Of a DNA stretch of 64,000 nt, positions 38,994 to 47,767 are shown piece after piece. The notes beneath the pieces are model-generated. The model saw only the letters and a program-made list of their open reading frames with translations, was not told where the DNA came from and made no database searches. Origin of the DNA: Leifsonia sp. SCN 70-46 (GTDB taxonomy: Bacteria > Actinomycetota > Actinomycetes > Actinomycetales > Microbacteriaceae); contig MEFY01000001.1 of NCBI GenBank assembly GCA_001725325.1, forward strand, positions 186,001 through 250,000. The letters are read 5' to 3'. Every line of letters starts with the position of its first letter. Position 1 is the stretch's first letter. The position numbers and the translations under genes are program-made.

Positions 38994-39370
38994 CCGACGG
39001 GGTCGCCCGCGAGCTCCCAGATGTGTCCCGCCGGGTCGGCGAAGGCCGCGGTGCGCACGCCCCACGGCCTGTCGATGGGGCCGTTGAGCAGCTCGACGCC
39101 GCGCGACGCGAACTCGGCGACCGCGGCATCCACGTCGGGCACGCTGATCGTGAACTGCATGCGCGCCCCGGATCCGGCCGGCGCGACGACCGCGGGCGCG
39201 ATGAGCTCGGGTGCCTCCGATTCCTGCAGGAGGTTCACGAGGGTGTTGCCGAGGTCGAAGACCGCCGACACGTCGTCCTCCCAGTGCACGGGCAGCGCGA
39301 AGGCGCGCGCGTAGAACTCCTTCGCGGCGGCGAGGTCGGCGACGAAGAGGGTGATGGCGGTGACCGGCAT
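38990..39370 (-). CDS. VOC family (glyoxalase/bleomycin-resistance-like) protein
   Basis: 126 aa, two beta-alpha-beta-beta-beta repeats. MPVTAITLFVADLAAAKEFY is the first repeat start and MQFTISVPDVDAAVAEFASR the second; the C-terminal WGVRTAAFADPAGHIWELAG supplies a metal-ligand glutamate. Members range from glyoxalases to antibiotic-binding proteins, so no specific function is assigned. Its stop shares CTAG with the aminotransferase gene. A TAGACA hexamer 6 nt upstream overlaps the TAG stop of the gene before it. Confidence 0.88.
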   Translation of the reverse strand: MPVTAITLFVADLAAAKEFYARAFALPVHWEDDVSAVFDLGNTLVNLLQESEAPELIAPAVVAPAGSGARMQFTISVPDVDAAVAEFASRGVELLNGPIDRPWGVRTAAFADPAGHIWELAGDPVG

Positions 39371-39379
39371 GGAGCCTGT

Positions 39380-40816
39380 CTACACCTCCTTGGCGGCGTG
39401 CACATCCAGGAACTCGTAGAGCTCGCGGTCGTCGACGCCGGGGAACGTGCCCGAGGGCAGCGGCGACAGGATGTGCGCGTGCAGCTTGGCGCTCGACCAC
39501 GCCTTGCCCGACCAGCGCTCGCGCAGGTCGGGCGCGGGCCGCTTGCAGCAGCTCGCGTCCGGGCACGTGGATGTCGTGCGGTTCGACGTCTCGCGACCCC
39601 GGAACCACTTCGAGTGGGCGAAGGGCACGCCGATCGTGATGGAGAACTCCTCCGCCGCCGTGGTGCCGGTCTGCGTGGAGTCGAAGAACGTGCCCTCGGG
39701 GGTGTCGGTGTACTGGTAGAACTCGGTGGTGCGGTTGGTGCGCGTGAACGCCGTGCGGGCGCTCCAGTGCCGGCACACGAGCTGACCCTCCGTCGAGCCC
39801 GTGACATCCACGGGCAGCCGCAGGCCGTCGTTCTCGTAGGCCTTCTGCACCGCGCCGTCGTCGCCCACGCGCAGGAAGTGCACCTCGAGGTCGAGGTGCT
39901 TCGTCGCGAGGTTCGTGAAGCGCAGGGCGGCGGCCTCGTGGGTGACCCCGAACGCGTCGCGGAAGTCCTCGACGGCGATGTTGCGGTCGGCCTTCGCCGC
40001 CGACAGGAACTCGACGGCCTGGCGCTGCGGCATGAGCACGGCGGCCGCGAAGTAGTTGATCTCGAGCCGCTGGCGCAGGAAGTCGGCGTAGGTCGACGGG
40101 GTCGTGTGCCCGAGCACGCGGTGCGCCATGGCCTGCAGCGCCATGCCGCGCAGGCCGTGGCCGCCGGGGATGGAGGCGGGCGGCAGGTAGATGCGGCCGT
40201 TCTCGAGGTCGGTCACCGAGCGCGCCGAGTGCGGCAGGTCGTTGACGTGCACGAGCTCGAAGCCGAGCTTCTCGGCGAGGCGGCTCACCGAGCGGTGGGT
40301 GAGCGCCCCCGTGGTGTGGCCGATGTCGGCGAGGAGCCTCTCGGCGATGGCGTCGATCTCGGGCAGGTAGTTGTCGAGGGTGCGCATGTGCATCCTCAGC
40401 TCCGTGTTGGCGCGCCGCGCCTCCTCGGGCGTCGCGACGGCCTCGGTCGCGCGCCGCGCGAGCTCGCGGTGCAGCCCGACGATCGCCTCGAGCGTCTCGT
40501 CGCTCGTGCCCTTCGTCGGACGGATGGCCGGCAGGCCGAGCGAGGCGTAGAGGGTGCCGTGCTGGGCGCGCTCGAGCTCGATCTCGAGCGCAGCGCGCTT
40601 GCTGGGCGGTGCCTCGTCGAGCAGGTCGGCGAGCTGGACGCCGAGCACGGCGGCGATCGACGACAGGAGCGTGAGGCGCGGCTCGCGGCGTCCGTTCTCC
40701 ATGAGCGAGAGCTGGCTGCCGGCGATGCCGATCTTCTCGCCGAGCTGGTCGAGGGTCATACCCCCGCGCGTGCGGAAGTGCCGGATGCGCTGGCCGAGCG
40801 TCACAAGATCATTCAC
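39380..40816 (-). CDS. RamB-like transcriptional regulator (XRE + ImmA/IrrE-like + DUF2083)
   Basis: 478 aa. An XRE helix-turn-helix lies at residues about 8-62 (MTLDQLGEKIGIAGSQLSLM). The middle contains an ImmA/IrrE-like domain whose zinc motif is degenerate (QAMAHRVLGH). The C-terminal DUF2083 part has a cysteine cluster TSTCPDASCCKRP. This is the short-chain fatty acyl regulator family, including RamB that controls acetate metabolism in Corynebacterium. It is divergent from pckG, so control of gluconeogenic carbon flow and itself is plausible. GTG at 40816 is leaderless. Confidence 0.9.
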   Translation of the reverse strand: MNDLVTLGQRIRHFRTRGGMTLDQLGEKIGIAGSQLSLMENGRREPRLTLLSSIAAVLGVQLADLLDEAPPSKRAALEIELERAQHGTLYASLGLPAIRPTKGTSDETLEAIVGLHRELARRATEAVATPEEARRANTELRMHMRTLDNYLPEIDAIAERLLADIGHTTGALTHRSVSRLAEKLGFELVHVNDLPHSARSVTDLENGRIYLPPASIPGGHGLRGMALQAMAHRVLGHTTPSTYADFLRQRLEINYFAAAVLMPQRQAVEFLSAAKADRNIAVEDFRDAFGVTHEAAALRFTNLATKHLDLEVHFLRVGDDGAVQKAYENDGLRLPVDVTGSTEGQLVCRHWSARTAFTRTNRTTEFYQYTDTPEGTFFDSTQTGTTAAEEFSITIGVPFAHSKWFRGRETSNRTTSTCPDASCCKRPAPDLRERWSGKAWSSAKLHAHILSPLPSGTFPGVDDRELYEFLDVHAAKEV

Positions 40817-40822
40817 ACCGCC

Positions 40823-40828
40823 ACGATA
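40823..40828 (-). promoter_or_regulatory. leaderless -10 box TATCGT for RamB-like gene
   Basis: TATCGT, 6 nt, then GTG at 40816 on the minus strand. The inverted repeat at 40832-40849 lies right behind it. Confidence 0.5.
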
Positions 40829-40831
40829 CCT

Positions 40832-40849
40832 AAAGATTGGATGATCTTT
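40832..40849. promoter_or_regulatory. inverted repeat AAAGAT-N6-ATCTTT between ramB-like gene and pckG
   Basis: Perfect 6-bp arms separated by 6 nt, within a locally AT-rich stretch of the 112-nt divergent region (which also holds CTGCAAAG at 40870-40877). Position suggests an operator for the XRE regulator; the RamB consensus of Corynebacterium is not clearly matched. Confidence 0.4.
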
Positions 40850-40928
40850 CGACAATTTTCTCTGCAAAGGACTTCTGCGGGGCGCGCATAGTGGAAGAAC
40901 ACCACATCTTCGATCAGAAAGGGCGACT

Positions 40929-42755
40929 ATGAGCATCGCAGAGGTCACCAGGACCGATTCTCCCGTCCCCGAGGGCGCACACCCCTCCGTCGTGGAGTGG
41001 GTCGACCAGATCGCCGCTCTCACCCTCCCCGACGACGTCGTCTGGTGCGACGGCTCCATGGCGGAGTGGGACGGCCTCGCGAACCGCATGGTCGAGTCGG
41101 GCACGCTCACGCGCCTCAACCCCGAGCACCGCCCGTACAGCTTCCTCGCGCGCAGCGACCCCCACGATGTCGCGCGCGTCGAGTCGCGCACCTTCATCTG
41201 CTCCGAGAAGCAGGAGGACGCCGGTCCCACCAACAACTGGCACGACCCGCGCGAGATGCGGGCGACGCTGCGCCCGCTCTTCGAGGGGAGCATGCGCGGC
41301 CGCACGATGTACGTCGTCCCGTTCTCGATGGGCCCCCTGGGCTCGCCCCTGTCGAAGCTCGGCGTGCAGGTCACCGACTCCCCCTACGTCGCCGCGAGCA
41401 TGGGCGTCATGACGCGCATGGGCGCCGCGGCCCTCGCCCTCATCGGCGACACCACGACGTGGGTGCGCGCCGTGCACAGCGTGGGCGCCCCGCTCTCCCC
41501 CGGCGAGCAGGATGTGCCGTGGCCCTCGAGCGACACGAAGTACATCACCCACTTCCCCGAGACCCGCGAGATCTGGTCGTTCGGGTCGGCGTACGGCGGC
41601 AACGCCATCCTCGCCAAGAAGGCCTTCGCTCTGCGCATCGCCTCCGTCATGGCTCGCGACGAGGGCTGGCTCGCCGAGCACATGCTCATCATCAAGGTCA
41701 CCAACCCGCGCGGCCGCGTGTTCCACGTCGCCGCGGCGTTCCCGAGCGCGTGCGGCAAGACGAACCTCGCCATGCTGCAGTCCACGATCCCGGGCTGGAA
41801 GGTCGAGACGGTCGGCGACGACATCGCGTGGCTCGGCCGCGGCGACGACGGCCGCCTGCGCGCCATCAACCCGGAGGCCGGCTTCTTCGGCGTCGCCCCC
41901 GGCACCGGGTGGCAGAGCAACCCCACGGCCATGGAGACCATCTGGGGCAACACGATCTTCACGAACGTCGCGCTGCGCGACGACGGCGACGTGTGGTGGG
42001 AGGGCATGAGCGACAAGGCCCCCGCCCACCTCGTCGACTGGCAGGGCAACGACTGGACTCCCGCGTCCGGCCGCCCCGCCGCACACCCGAACTCGAGGTT
42101 CACCGTCGCCGCGCGACAGTGCCCGAGCATCTCGGATGACTGGGAGGACCCCCAGGGCGTCGTCATCGACGCGATAATCTTCGGCGGTCGCCGCGCGACC
42201 AACGTGCCGCTAGTGGTGGAGGCACGGGATTGGGAGCATGGCGTCTACCTGGGCGCCACGATCTCGTCCGAGCGGACGGCGGCCGCCGAAGGCACTCTCG
42301 GCGAACTGCGGCGCGACCCGTTCGCCATGATGCCGTTCGTGGGCTACAACATGGCCGACCACTGGGCGCACTGGCTCTCGGTGGGCGCCGACCTGCGCAA
42401 GACCGGCACCGTGCCGCGCATCTTCCAGGTGAACTGGTTCCGCAAGGGCGCCGACGGCCGCTTCCTGTGGCCCGGCTTCGGCGAGAACTCGCGCGTGCTC
42501 GAGTGGATGCTCGAGCGCGTCGACGGCCAGGTCGCGGCGAAGGACAGCCCCATCGGCCTCCTGCCGCACGACGGAGCGCTCAACGTGGAGGGCCTCGACA
42601 TCACCGACGACGACCTCGCGGAGCTGTTCGCGGTCGACGCCGAGTCGTGGCGCGCCGAGGCGGACGCGACCGAGCAGTTCTTCGCGACGTTCGAGGGACG
42701 CGTGCCCGCCGCCGTCACGAAGCAGCTCGACCTGCTGCGCGCGAAACTGGGCTAG
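40929..42755 (+). CDS. pckG: phosphoenolpyruvate carboxykinase (GTP)
   Basis: 608 aa, normal length for the GTP-dependent family. The P-loop [13 protein letters not shown] contains the reactive cysteine, and GDDIAWLG, the substrate site region with [12 protein letters not shown] and the C-terminal [12 protein letters not shown] match. It converts oxaloacetate to PEP in gluconeogenesis. AAAGG precedes the ATG. The divergent RamB-like regulator suggests carbon-source control. Confidence 0.98.
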   Translation: MSIAEVTRTDSPVPEGAHPSVVEWVDQIAALTLPDDVVWCDGSMAEWDGLANRMVESGTLTRLNPEHRPYSFLARSDPHDVARVESRTFICSEKQEDAGPTNNWHDPREMRATLRPLFEGSMRGRTMYVVPFSMGPLGSPLSKLGVQVTDSPYVAASMGVMTRMGAAALALIGDTTTWVRAVHSVGAPLSPGEQDVPWPSSDTKYITHFPETREIWSFGSAYGGNAILAKKAFALRIASVMARDEGWLAEHMLIIKVTNPRGRVFHVAAAFPSACGKTNLAMLQSTIPGWKVETVGDDIAWLGRGDDGRLRAINPEAGFFGVAPGTGWQSNPTAMETIWGNTIFTNVALRDDGDVWWEGMSDKAPAHLVDWQGNDWTPASGRPAAHPNSRFTVAARQCPSISDDWEDPQGVVIDAIIFGGRRATNVPLVVEARDWEHGVYLGATISSERTAAAEGTLGELRRDPFAMMPFVGYNMADHWAHWLSVGADLRKTGTVPRIFQVNWFRKGADGRFLWPGFGENSRVLEWMLERVDGQVAAKDSPIGLLPHDGALNVEGLDITDDDLAELFAVDAESWRAEADATEQFFATFEGRVPAAVTKQLDLLRAKLG

Positions 42756-42767
42756 CACAACGTTTCC

Positions 42768-42780
42768 CGCCCGTCGGGCG
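42768..42780 (+). terminator. weak terminator-like hairpin after pckG
   Basis: CGCCC-GTC-GGGCG followed by TCTCT. A 5-bp stem with a poor T-run; it may attenuate read-through from pckG into the sigma-factor gene 37 nt downstream. Confidence 0.3.
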
Positions 42781-42791
42781 TCTCTAGAGGT

Positions 42792-43373
42792 GTGACCACC
42801 ACTACTTTTGAGACGAGCCTGGCGCACCGCCCGGCACGGGCGGGAGGGCGCGGCGTGGCGAAGTCTGCTGGCGACCCCCGCTGGGAGGAGGTCGTCACGC
42901 GCCTCGTGGCAGAGCGGGGCGACGCCCTCACGCGCTACGCGTACCTCGTGTCCGGCAACCGCGACGACGCCTCCGACCTCGTGCAGGACGCCCTCGTCAA
43001 GACGTTCGGCAGGCTCCGCAACGGGTTCACGATCGCGAGCGCCGAGGCGTACGTGCGGCGGGCCATCCTCAACACCTATCTCGACTCGGGGCGCCGGGTG
43101 AGCCGCTGGCGCAAGATCGCGCACCTGCAGGCGGCGCCCGAGATCGACGAGTCCAAGGACGCGGAGACGGGCGCCCGCCTCGACCTGCAGGGGCAGCTCG
43201 CGCGCCTGAGCCCGCGCGAGCGCGCGTGCATCGTGCTGCGCTACTACGAGGACCTCAAGGTCGACGACATCGCGGAGTGGCTCGACCTGAGCCCCGGCAC
43301 CGTGAAGCGCTACCTGAGCGACGGCCTCGCCAAGATGGCGGTCTCGCTCACGACGAGCGGGGAGGAGGACTGA
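42792..43373 (+). CDS. SigE-family RNA polymerase sigma factor (ECF)
   Basis: 193 aa. Region 2 (ALTRYAYLVSGNRDDASDLV and QDALVKTFGR) binds core enzyme and the -10; region 4 (LSPRERACIVLRYYEDLKVD, then DIAEWLDLSPGTVKRYLSDG) is the -35 reader. It matches the actinobacterial SigE subfamily of ECF sigma factors. GTG at 42792 is the start with no clear ribosome-binding site. The next gene encodes a one-helix membrane protein placed like an anti-sigma or sensor partner, 1 nt downstream. Confidence 0.92.
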   Translation: MTTTTFETSLAHRPARAGGRGVAKSAGDPRWEEVVTRLVAERGDALTRYAYLVSGNRDDASDLVQDALVKTFGRLRNGFTIASAEAYVRRAILNTYLDSGRRVSRWRKIAHLQAAPEIDESKDAETGARLDLQGQLARLSPRERACIVLRYYEDLKVDDIAEWLDLSPGTVKRYLSDGLAKMAVSLTTSGEED

Positions 43374-43374
43374 C

Positions 43375-44130
43375 ATGCCCACCGAAGACGAGCTGAGGCA
43401 GCTGTTCGGCAGGGCCGACGACGCCCCCAACCGCCTCGACGCCGCGAGCATCGTGCGCCGCAGCCGCGCACGGCGGCTGCCCAGGCAGCTCGCCGCCGGC
43501 GCGATCGGCGCGCTCGCCGTCGCGGGCATCTCCGTGCTCTCGGTGCAGTCGCTCGCCGCGCCGCCGGCGCCGAGCTCGATGGTCGCGGGCGAGGCGTTCG
43601 ACCAGTCCGCTCCCGCACCCGAGCTCGACAGCATCAAGCGCGCGCCCGCGGACAAGGTCAACCTGTGCACGGGAACGCTCGCCGAGCTCGCCCCCAGCCA
43701 GTACGGCCTGCAGCTCGACGTGGAGTTCCCGGCCACCGCGCCCGTCGGCACGGAGCCCGTGACGGGAACCGTGCGCCTCACCAACACGTCCGACCGGGAG
43801 GTCGTGGGCTCCACACCCCTGCGCCCGTCGCTCACGGTCTCCCAAGACGGCACGGTGCTGTGGCACAGCAACGGCGTCACGCTGCTCGCCCTCGTCGAGG
43901 TCGACCTGCAGCCCGGCGAGTCGCTCACCTACGAGACGACGTTCACGCCCGTGCTGTGCGGTGTCGAGGATGACCTGGGCGACGCGTTCCGCGAGGGGCT
44001 GCCCGCCCTCGGGGCCGGCGACTACGACCTCTCGGCCGTCATCGACTTCACCGCGGACCCGTCGATGGGCCAGGAGTCCCCCGAGCTCGACCTGGTCTCG
44101 GGCCCGACCTCGACGATCCGTCTGGGGTGA
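43375..44130 (+). CDS. membrane protein coupled to sigma factor, possible anti-sigma role
   Basis: 251 aa. A short cytoplasmic N-terminus (PTEDELRQLFGRADDAPNRL) precedes one helix (LAAGAIGALAVAGISVLSVQ, about residues 40-59) and an outer domain with an Ig-like pattern (LDVEFPATAPVGTEPVTGTV, VRLTNTSDREV). Two cysteines (VNLCTGTL and PVLCGVED) may form a disulfide. There is no ZAS zinc motif, so a classical anti-sigma is not shown. Location right after the sigma gene suggests a sensor or anti-sigma. A strong terminator follows. Confidence 0.82.
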   Translation: MPTEDELRQLFGRADDAPNRLDAASIVRRSRARRLPRQLAAGAIGALAVAGISVLSVQSLAAPPAPSSMVAGEAFDQSAPAPELDSIKRAPADKVNLCTGTLAELAPSQYGLQLDVEFPATAPVGTEPVTGTVRLTNTSDREVVGSTPLRPSLTVSQDGTVLWHSNGVTLLALVEVDLQPGESLTYETTFTPVLCGVEDDLGDAFREGLPALGAGDYDLSAVIDFTADPSMGQESPELDLVSGPTSTIRLG

Positions 44131-44135
44131 AAAAC

Positions 44136-44174
44136 AGGAATCGCCGCCACCCCATTGTGACGGCGATTCCTTTT
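44136..44174 (+). terminator. rho-independent terminator
   Basis: Perfect 11-bp stem AGGAATCGCCG / CGGCGATTCCT with a 14-nt loop followed by TTTT. It closes the sigma-factor operon. Confidence 0.85.
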
Positions 44175-44248
44175 CGCGAGGTCGAGCATAACCCACCCGA
44201 ACGGGTGTCGTTTACCACGTCCCCTCCCGACCGCCGCCGACCCGTCGA

Positions 44249-44254
44249 TAGACT
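44249..44254 (+). promoter_or_regulatory. leaderless -10 box TAGACT for TPM gene
   Basis: TAGACT followed by 6 nt (CCGAAA) and ATG at 44261; no ribosome-binding site. Confidence 0.55.
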
Positions 44255-44260
44255 CCGAAA

Positions 44261-46300
44261 ATGCTGAGACGACTGGGCGCGGTAGTCGCGCTGACCGCCG
44301 GGATGCTCGCCCTCACCGCCCCCGCGGCGCACGCCGCCGACCCCGTCGACCTCGGCGGCGCCTACGTGCTCGACGAGGTGGGAGCGGTCTCGGGCGAGGA
44401 GCAGACGATCCGGGACGCCCTCGACTCCCTGCACTCGCGCGCGCAGATCGACCTCTTCGTGGTCTACGTCGACTCGTTCGACAACCCGTCCGACGCCGTC
44501 GCGTGGGCCGACGAGACGGCCCTGCGGAACAACCTCGGCAGCAACGACCTCCTGCTCGCCGTGGCGGTGGCCGACCGGCAGTACGCCATCTCGATCGACC
44601 CGGCCTTCACGCTGAGCGACTCGCAGCTCGACGTCGTCGAGGCGGCGATCGAGGAGCGCCTGCGCGACAGCGACTGGTCGGGCGCCGCGATCGCGGGGGC
44701 GCAGTCCCTCGAGGCCGAGGCCACGGGCGTCGTCGGTCCCGGCCCCGTGCAGACCTCGCAGCCGGTCGACGGCGGGGGCGGCGGCATCCCCGTGCTCCCC
44801 ATCGTCGGCGGGGTCGCGGTCGTGGGCGTCGGCGTGTTCGTCTACTCGCGCATCCGCCGCCGCGCGCGCGACGGGTCGACGACCGCCGTCCCGGAGCGCA
44901 TGACGCAGGAGGAGCTCGACCGCCGCGCGGGCACGCTGCTCGTGCAGCTCGACGACTCCCTCAAGACCTCGGAGCAGGAGCTGGGATTCGCCGTCGCCCA
45001 GTTCGGCGACGAGGCGACCGGCGACTTCACCGCGACGCTCGCCTCGGCCAAGTCGAAGGTCGCGCAGGCCTTCACGCTCAAGCAGCAGCTCGACGACGCG
45101 ACGCCCGACACCGCCGACCAGCGGCGCGAGTGGACCACCCAGATCATCCAGCTGTGCGAGGCCGCCGACGCCGAGCTCGACGCGCAGGCCGACGCCTTCG
45201 ACGAGCTGCGCCAGCTCGAGAAGAACGCTCCGCAGGAGCTCGTCGCCGTGCGCGCGGAGCTCCAGAGGGCCCGCGAACGCGAGGATGCGGCGGCCGCGGC
45301 CCTCGCGGCCCTCACCGCCACGTACGCGCCGACCGCCGTCCGGCCCGTCGCGGACAACATCACCCAGGCCCGGAAGCTGCTCGACTTCGCGGACGCCGCG
45401 ACCACGAAGGCGCAGGCCGCGATCGACGGCGCGAAGCCCAGCGAGGCCGCGATCGCCGTGCGCACCGCCCAGTCGGGAGCGGCCCAGGCCGCGCAGCTCT
45501 TCGACGCCGTCGACACCCTCGGCACGAACCTCGCCGACGCGACCGCCAAGCTCGACGCGGTCGTGGCCGACACCCAGCAGGATGTGGCCGCCGCCAAGGC
45601 CCTCGACACCGACGCCGCCCTCACCCCCGCGATCGCGGCGGCGACCGAGGCCCTCGCGGCGCCGCGGGCCGACCCGGTGGCGGCGCTCTCCCAGCTCGAG
45701 CGCGCGAACGCCGAGCTCGAGCGCGTCTTCACGGGGGTGCGCGACGCGCAGCAGCAGGTCGCGCGGGCGCGCACCCAGCTCGACGGCGCCCTCAGCGGAG
45801 CGCGCGCGCAGGTGCAGGCGGCGACCGAGTACATCACGACGCGCCGCGGCGGCGTGGGCAGCACGGCCCGCACGCGCGTGAGCGAGGCGGAGCGGCACCT
45901 CGCGACGGCGACGGGCCTCGCCGCGGCGGATCCCGTGGGCGCGCTGCGGGAGGCCACGCAGGCCATCCAGCTCGCGGAGGGCGCTCTCGACATCGCGCGC
46001 TCCGACGTCGCGGGCTACGACACGGTGCCGTCGGACTCGTACTACGAGCGGGGCTCCGACGGGGCCGACCTGGGGGGCATCCTCGGCGACTGGCTGCTCG
46101 GCGGCGGGGGCGGCGGGGGCTGGAGCTCCGGACGCAGCAACGGGGGCGGCGGCTGGTTCAGCGGGGGCGGGGGCAGCTCGCGCAGCTCGTACTCGAGCCG
46201 CAGCTCGCGCTCGGGATCGTTCGGCGGAAGCTCGCGAAGCTCAGGGCGCAGCTCGGGCCGTAGCAGTGGTGGCGGCCGCAGCCGCGGCGGTAGGTTCTAG
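44261..46300 (+). CDS. TPM domain protein with Gly/Ser/Arg tail
   Basis: 679 aa. A signal peptide ends near Ala25 (AAHA-ADP). The TPM fold follows (about residues 30-150; DRQYAISIDPAFTLSD), a domain linked to phosphatase-like or photosystem-assembly proteins. One helix (IPVLPIVGGVAVVGVGVFVY, about 180-199) leads to long Ala/Asp/Leu-rich coiled coils (about 215-590). The last 75 residues are Gly-rich runs and SSRSS/SGRSSGRSS repeats. Outer TPM domain and inner coiled coil suggest a membrane-spanning sensor or scaffold. It is paired with a PspA gene 2 nt downstream, so both probably act in membrane stress. Confidence 0.88.
   Translation: MLRRLGAVVALTAGMLALTAPAAHAADPVDLGGAYVLDEVGAVSGEEQTIRDALDSLHSRAQIDLFVVYVDSFDNPSDAVAWADETALRNNLGSNDLLLAVAVADRQYAISIDPAFTLSDSQLDVVEAAIEERLRDSDWSGAAIAGAQSLEAEATGVVGPGPVQTSQPVDGGGGGIPVLPIVGGVAVVGVGVFVYSRIRRRARDGSTTAVPERMTQEELDRRAGTLLVQLDDSLKTSEQELGFAVAQFGDEATGDFTATLASAKSKVAQAFTLKQQLDDATPDTADQRREWTTQIIQLCEAADAELDAQADAFDELRQLEKNAPQELVAVRAELQRAREREDAAAAALAALTATYAPTAVRPVADNITQARKLLDFADAATTKAQAAIDGAKPSEAAIAVRTAQSGAAQAAQLFDAVDTLGTNLADATAKLDAVVADTQQDVAAAKALDTDAALTPAIAAATEALAAPRADPVAALSQLERANAELERVFTGVRDAQQQVARARTQLDGALSGARAQVQAATEYITTRRGGVGSTARTRVSEAERHLATATGLAAADPVGALREATQAIQLAEGALDIARSDVAGYDTVPSDSYYERGSDGADLGGILGDWLLGGGGGGGWSSGRSNGGGGWFSGGGGSSRSSYSSRSSRSGSFGGSSRSSGRSSGRSSGGGRSRGGRF
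46291..46296 (+). promoter_or_regulatory. leaderless -10 box TAGGTT inside TPM gene end
   Basis: TAGGTT ends 6 nt before the ATG at 46303. It lies in the last codons of the TPM gene and would allow PspA to be made separately. Confidence 0.45.
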
Positions 46301-46302
46301 TC

Positions 46303-47034
46303 ATGGCTAAGCAGACAATTCTCGGGCGCATCGCCCAGCTCCTGAAGGCGAACATCAACTCGCTCATCGACCAGGCCGAGGACCCCCAGCTCATGCTCGA
46401 CCAGCTGGTGCGCGACTTCACGAACAGCATCGCCGAGGCGGAGAGCGCCGTGGCCCAGACCATCGGCAACCTGCGCATGCTCGAGCAGGACCATGCCGAG
46501 GATGTCGACGCGGCCGCCGACTGGGGCCGCAAGGCGCTCGCGGCGAGCTCGAAGGCCGACGAGCTGCGCGCGGCGGGCAACACCGCCGACGCCGACAAGT
46601 TCGACAACCTCGCCAAGATCGCGCTCGGCAAGCAGGTGTCCGCCGAGAACGAGGCCAAGCAGGCCGAGCCGACCATCGCGTCGCAGACCGTGACCGTCGA
46701 CGCGCTCAAGAAGGGCCTCGACGGCATGCACGCGAAGCTCGCGCAGCTCACGTCGAAGCGCGACGAGCTCATCGCGCGCTCGAAGACCGCCGAGGCGCAG
46801 GGCCAGGTGCTCGACGCCATCAAGTCGATCGACCTCATGGACCCGACGAGCGAGCTCGGCCGCTTCGAGGACAAGATCCGCCGCGAGGAGGCGAAGGTCA
46901 AGGGCCAGCAGGAGCTCGCGGCCTCGAGCCTCGACGCGCAGTTCGAGTCGCTCGACGACCTCGGCGAGCAGGCCGAGATCGAGGCCCGCCTCGCCGCGCT
47001 CAAGTCCGGCGGCGCGCAGGCACTGACCTCATAG
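46303..47034 (+). CDS. PspA/IM30 family protein
   Basis: 243 aa, all-helical PspA/Vipp1 (ESCRT-III-like) protein. MAKQTILGRIAQLLKANINS is the amphipathic membrane-binding N-terminus, EDPQLMLDQLVRDF is the family signature, and long Ala/Glu/Lys helices follow. It polymerises on damaged membranes to stop proton leakage. It follows the TPM-domain gene and a terminator ends the unit. Confidence 0.94.
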   Translation: MAKQTILGRIAQLLKANINSLIDQAEDPQLMLDQLVRDFTNSIAEAESAVAQTIGNLRMLEQDHAEDVDAAADWGRKALAASSKADELRAAGNTADADKFDNLAKIALGKQVSAENEAKQAEPTIASQTVTVDALKKGLDGMHAKLAQLTSKRDELIARSKTAEAQGQVLDAIKSIDLMDPTSELGRFEDKIRREEAKVKGQQELAASSLDAQFESLDDLGEQAEIEARLAALKSGGAQALTS

Positions 47035-47063
47035 CGGTTCTGGCGCAGTAGCAGCGTTCTCAC

Positions 47064-47101
47064 AGGGGCGCCCGGGAATCTCCCCGGGCGCCCCTCTGTT
47101 T
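47064..47101 (+). terminator. strong rho-independent terminator
   Basis: Perfect 13-bp stem AGGGGCGCCCGGG / CCCGGGCGCCCCT, 6-nt loop, then TCTGTTT. It ends the TPM-PspA unit. Confidence 0.85.
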
Positions 47102-47109
47102 GCCCGCAC

Positions 47110-47745
47110 ATGACAACTATCGGATTCATCGGTTCGGGACACATCGGCACGGCGGTCGCGCAGAAGGCGGTCGAGAACGGCTACGACGTCGTGATGAGCA
47201 ACTCGCGCGGCCCGGAGACGCTCGCCGCCCTCGTCGAGCAGCTCGGCCCGAAGGCCCGCGCGGCGACCCCGGTCGAGGCCGCGGAGGCCGCGGACATCGC
47301 GGTCGTGACCGTGCCCCTCAAGGCCTACCGCGACGTGCCCGTCGAGCAGCTCGCGGGCAAGCTCGTGCTCGACACCAACAACTACTACTTCGAGCGCGAC
47401 GGCCACATCGCGGCCCTCGACGAGAAGCGCGCCACGGTCTCCGGCCTGCTGCAGGAGCACCTGCCGACGAGCCGCGTCGTGAAGGCGTTCAACCACATCG
47501 GCTCCGCCGAGATCGGCACGACGGGCTCCCCCGCCGGCACGCCGGACCGCCGCGCCCTCGCCCTCGCGGGCGACGACGCCGACTCGAAGCAGACCGTCGC
47601 GGACCTCTACGACGCCTTCGGCTTCGACTCGGTCGACGTGGGCCCGCTCTCCGAGAGCTGGCGCGTCGAGCGCGACATGCCCGCGTACGGCGTGCGCCAG
47701 AACGCCGACGAGCTGCGCGCCAACCTCGCCAAGGCCACGCGCTAG
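47110..47745 (+). CDS. F420-dependent NADP reductase-like oxidoreductase
   Basis: 211 aa. The Rossmann fold TTIGFIGSGHIGTAVAQKAV is at the N-terminus, VVMSNSRGPETL follows the second strand (serine/arginine suit NADP), and VKAFNHIGSAEIG is conserved in the NADPH-dependent F420 reductase-like family. Many actinobacterial members reduce NADP with other donors, and no F420-biosynthesis gene is in the window, so F420 use is unproven. A Shine-Dalgarno is not evident; the terminator ends just upstream. Confidence 0.88.
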   Translation: MTTIGFIGSGHIGTAVAQKAVENGYDVVMSNSRGPETLAALVEQLGPKARAATPVEAAEAADIAVVTVPLKAYRDVPVEQLAGKLVLDTNNYYFERDGHIAALDEKRATVSGLLQEHLPTSRVVKAFNHIGSAEIGTTGSPAGTPDRRALALAGDDADSKQTVADLYDAFGFDSVDVGPLSESWRVERDMPAYGVRQNADELRANLAKATR

Positions 47746-47755
47746 CACCGCGCGC

Positions 47756-47761
47756 TAGGGT
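47756..47761 (+). promoter_or_regulatory. leaderless -10 box TAGGGT for arginase-like gene
   Basis: TAGGGT, 6 nt (GTGGGC), ATG at 47768. It favours this ATG over the in-frame GTG at 47762. Confidence 0.55.
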
Positions 47762-47767
47762 GTGGGC

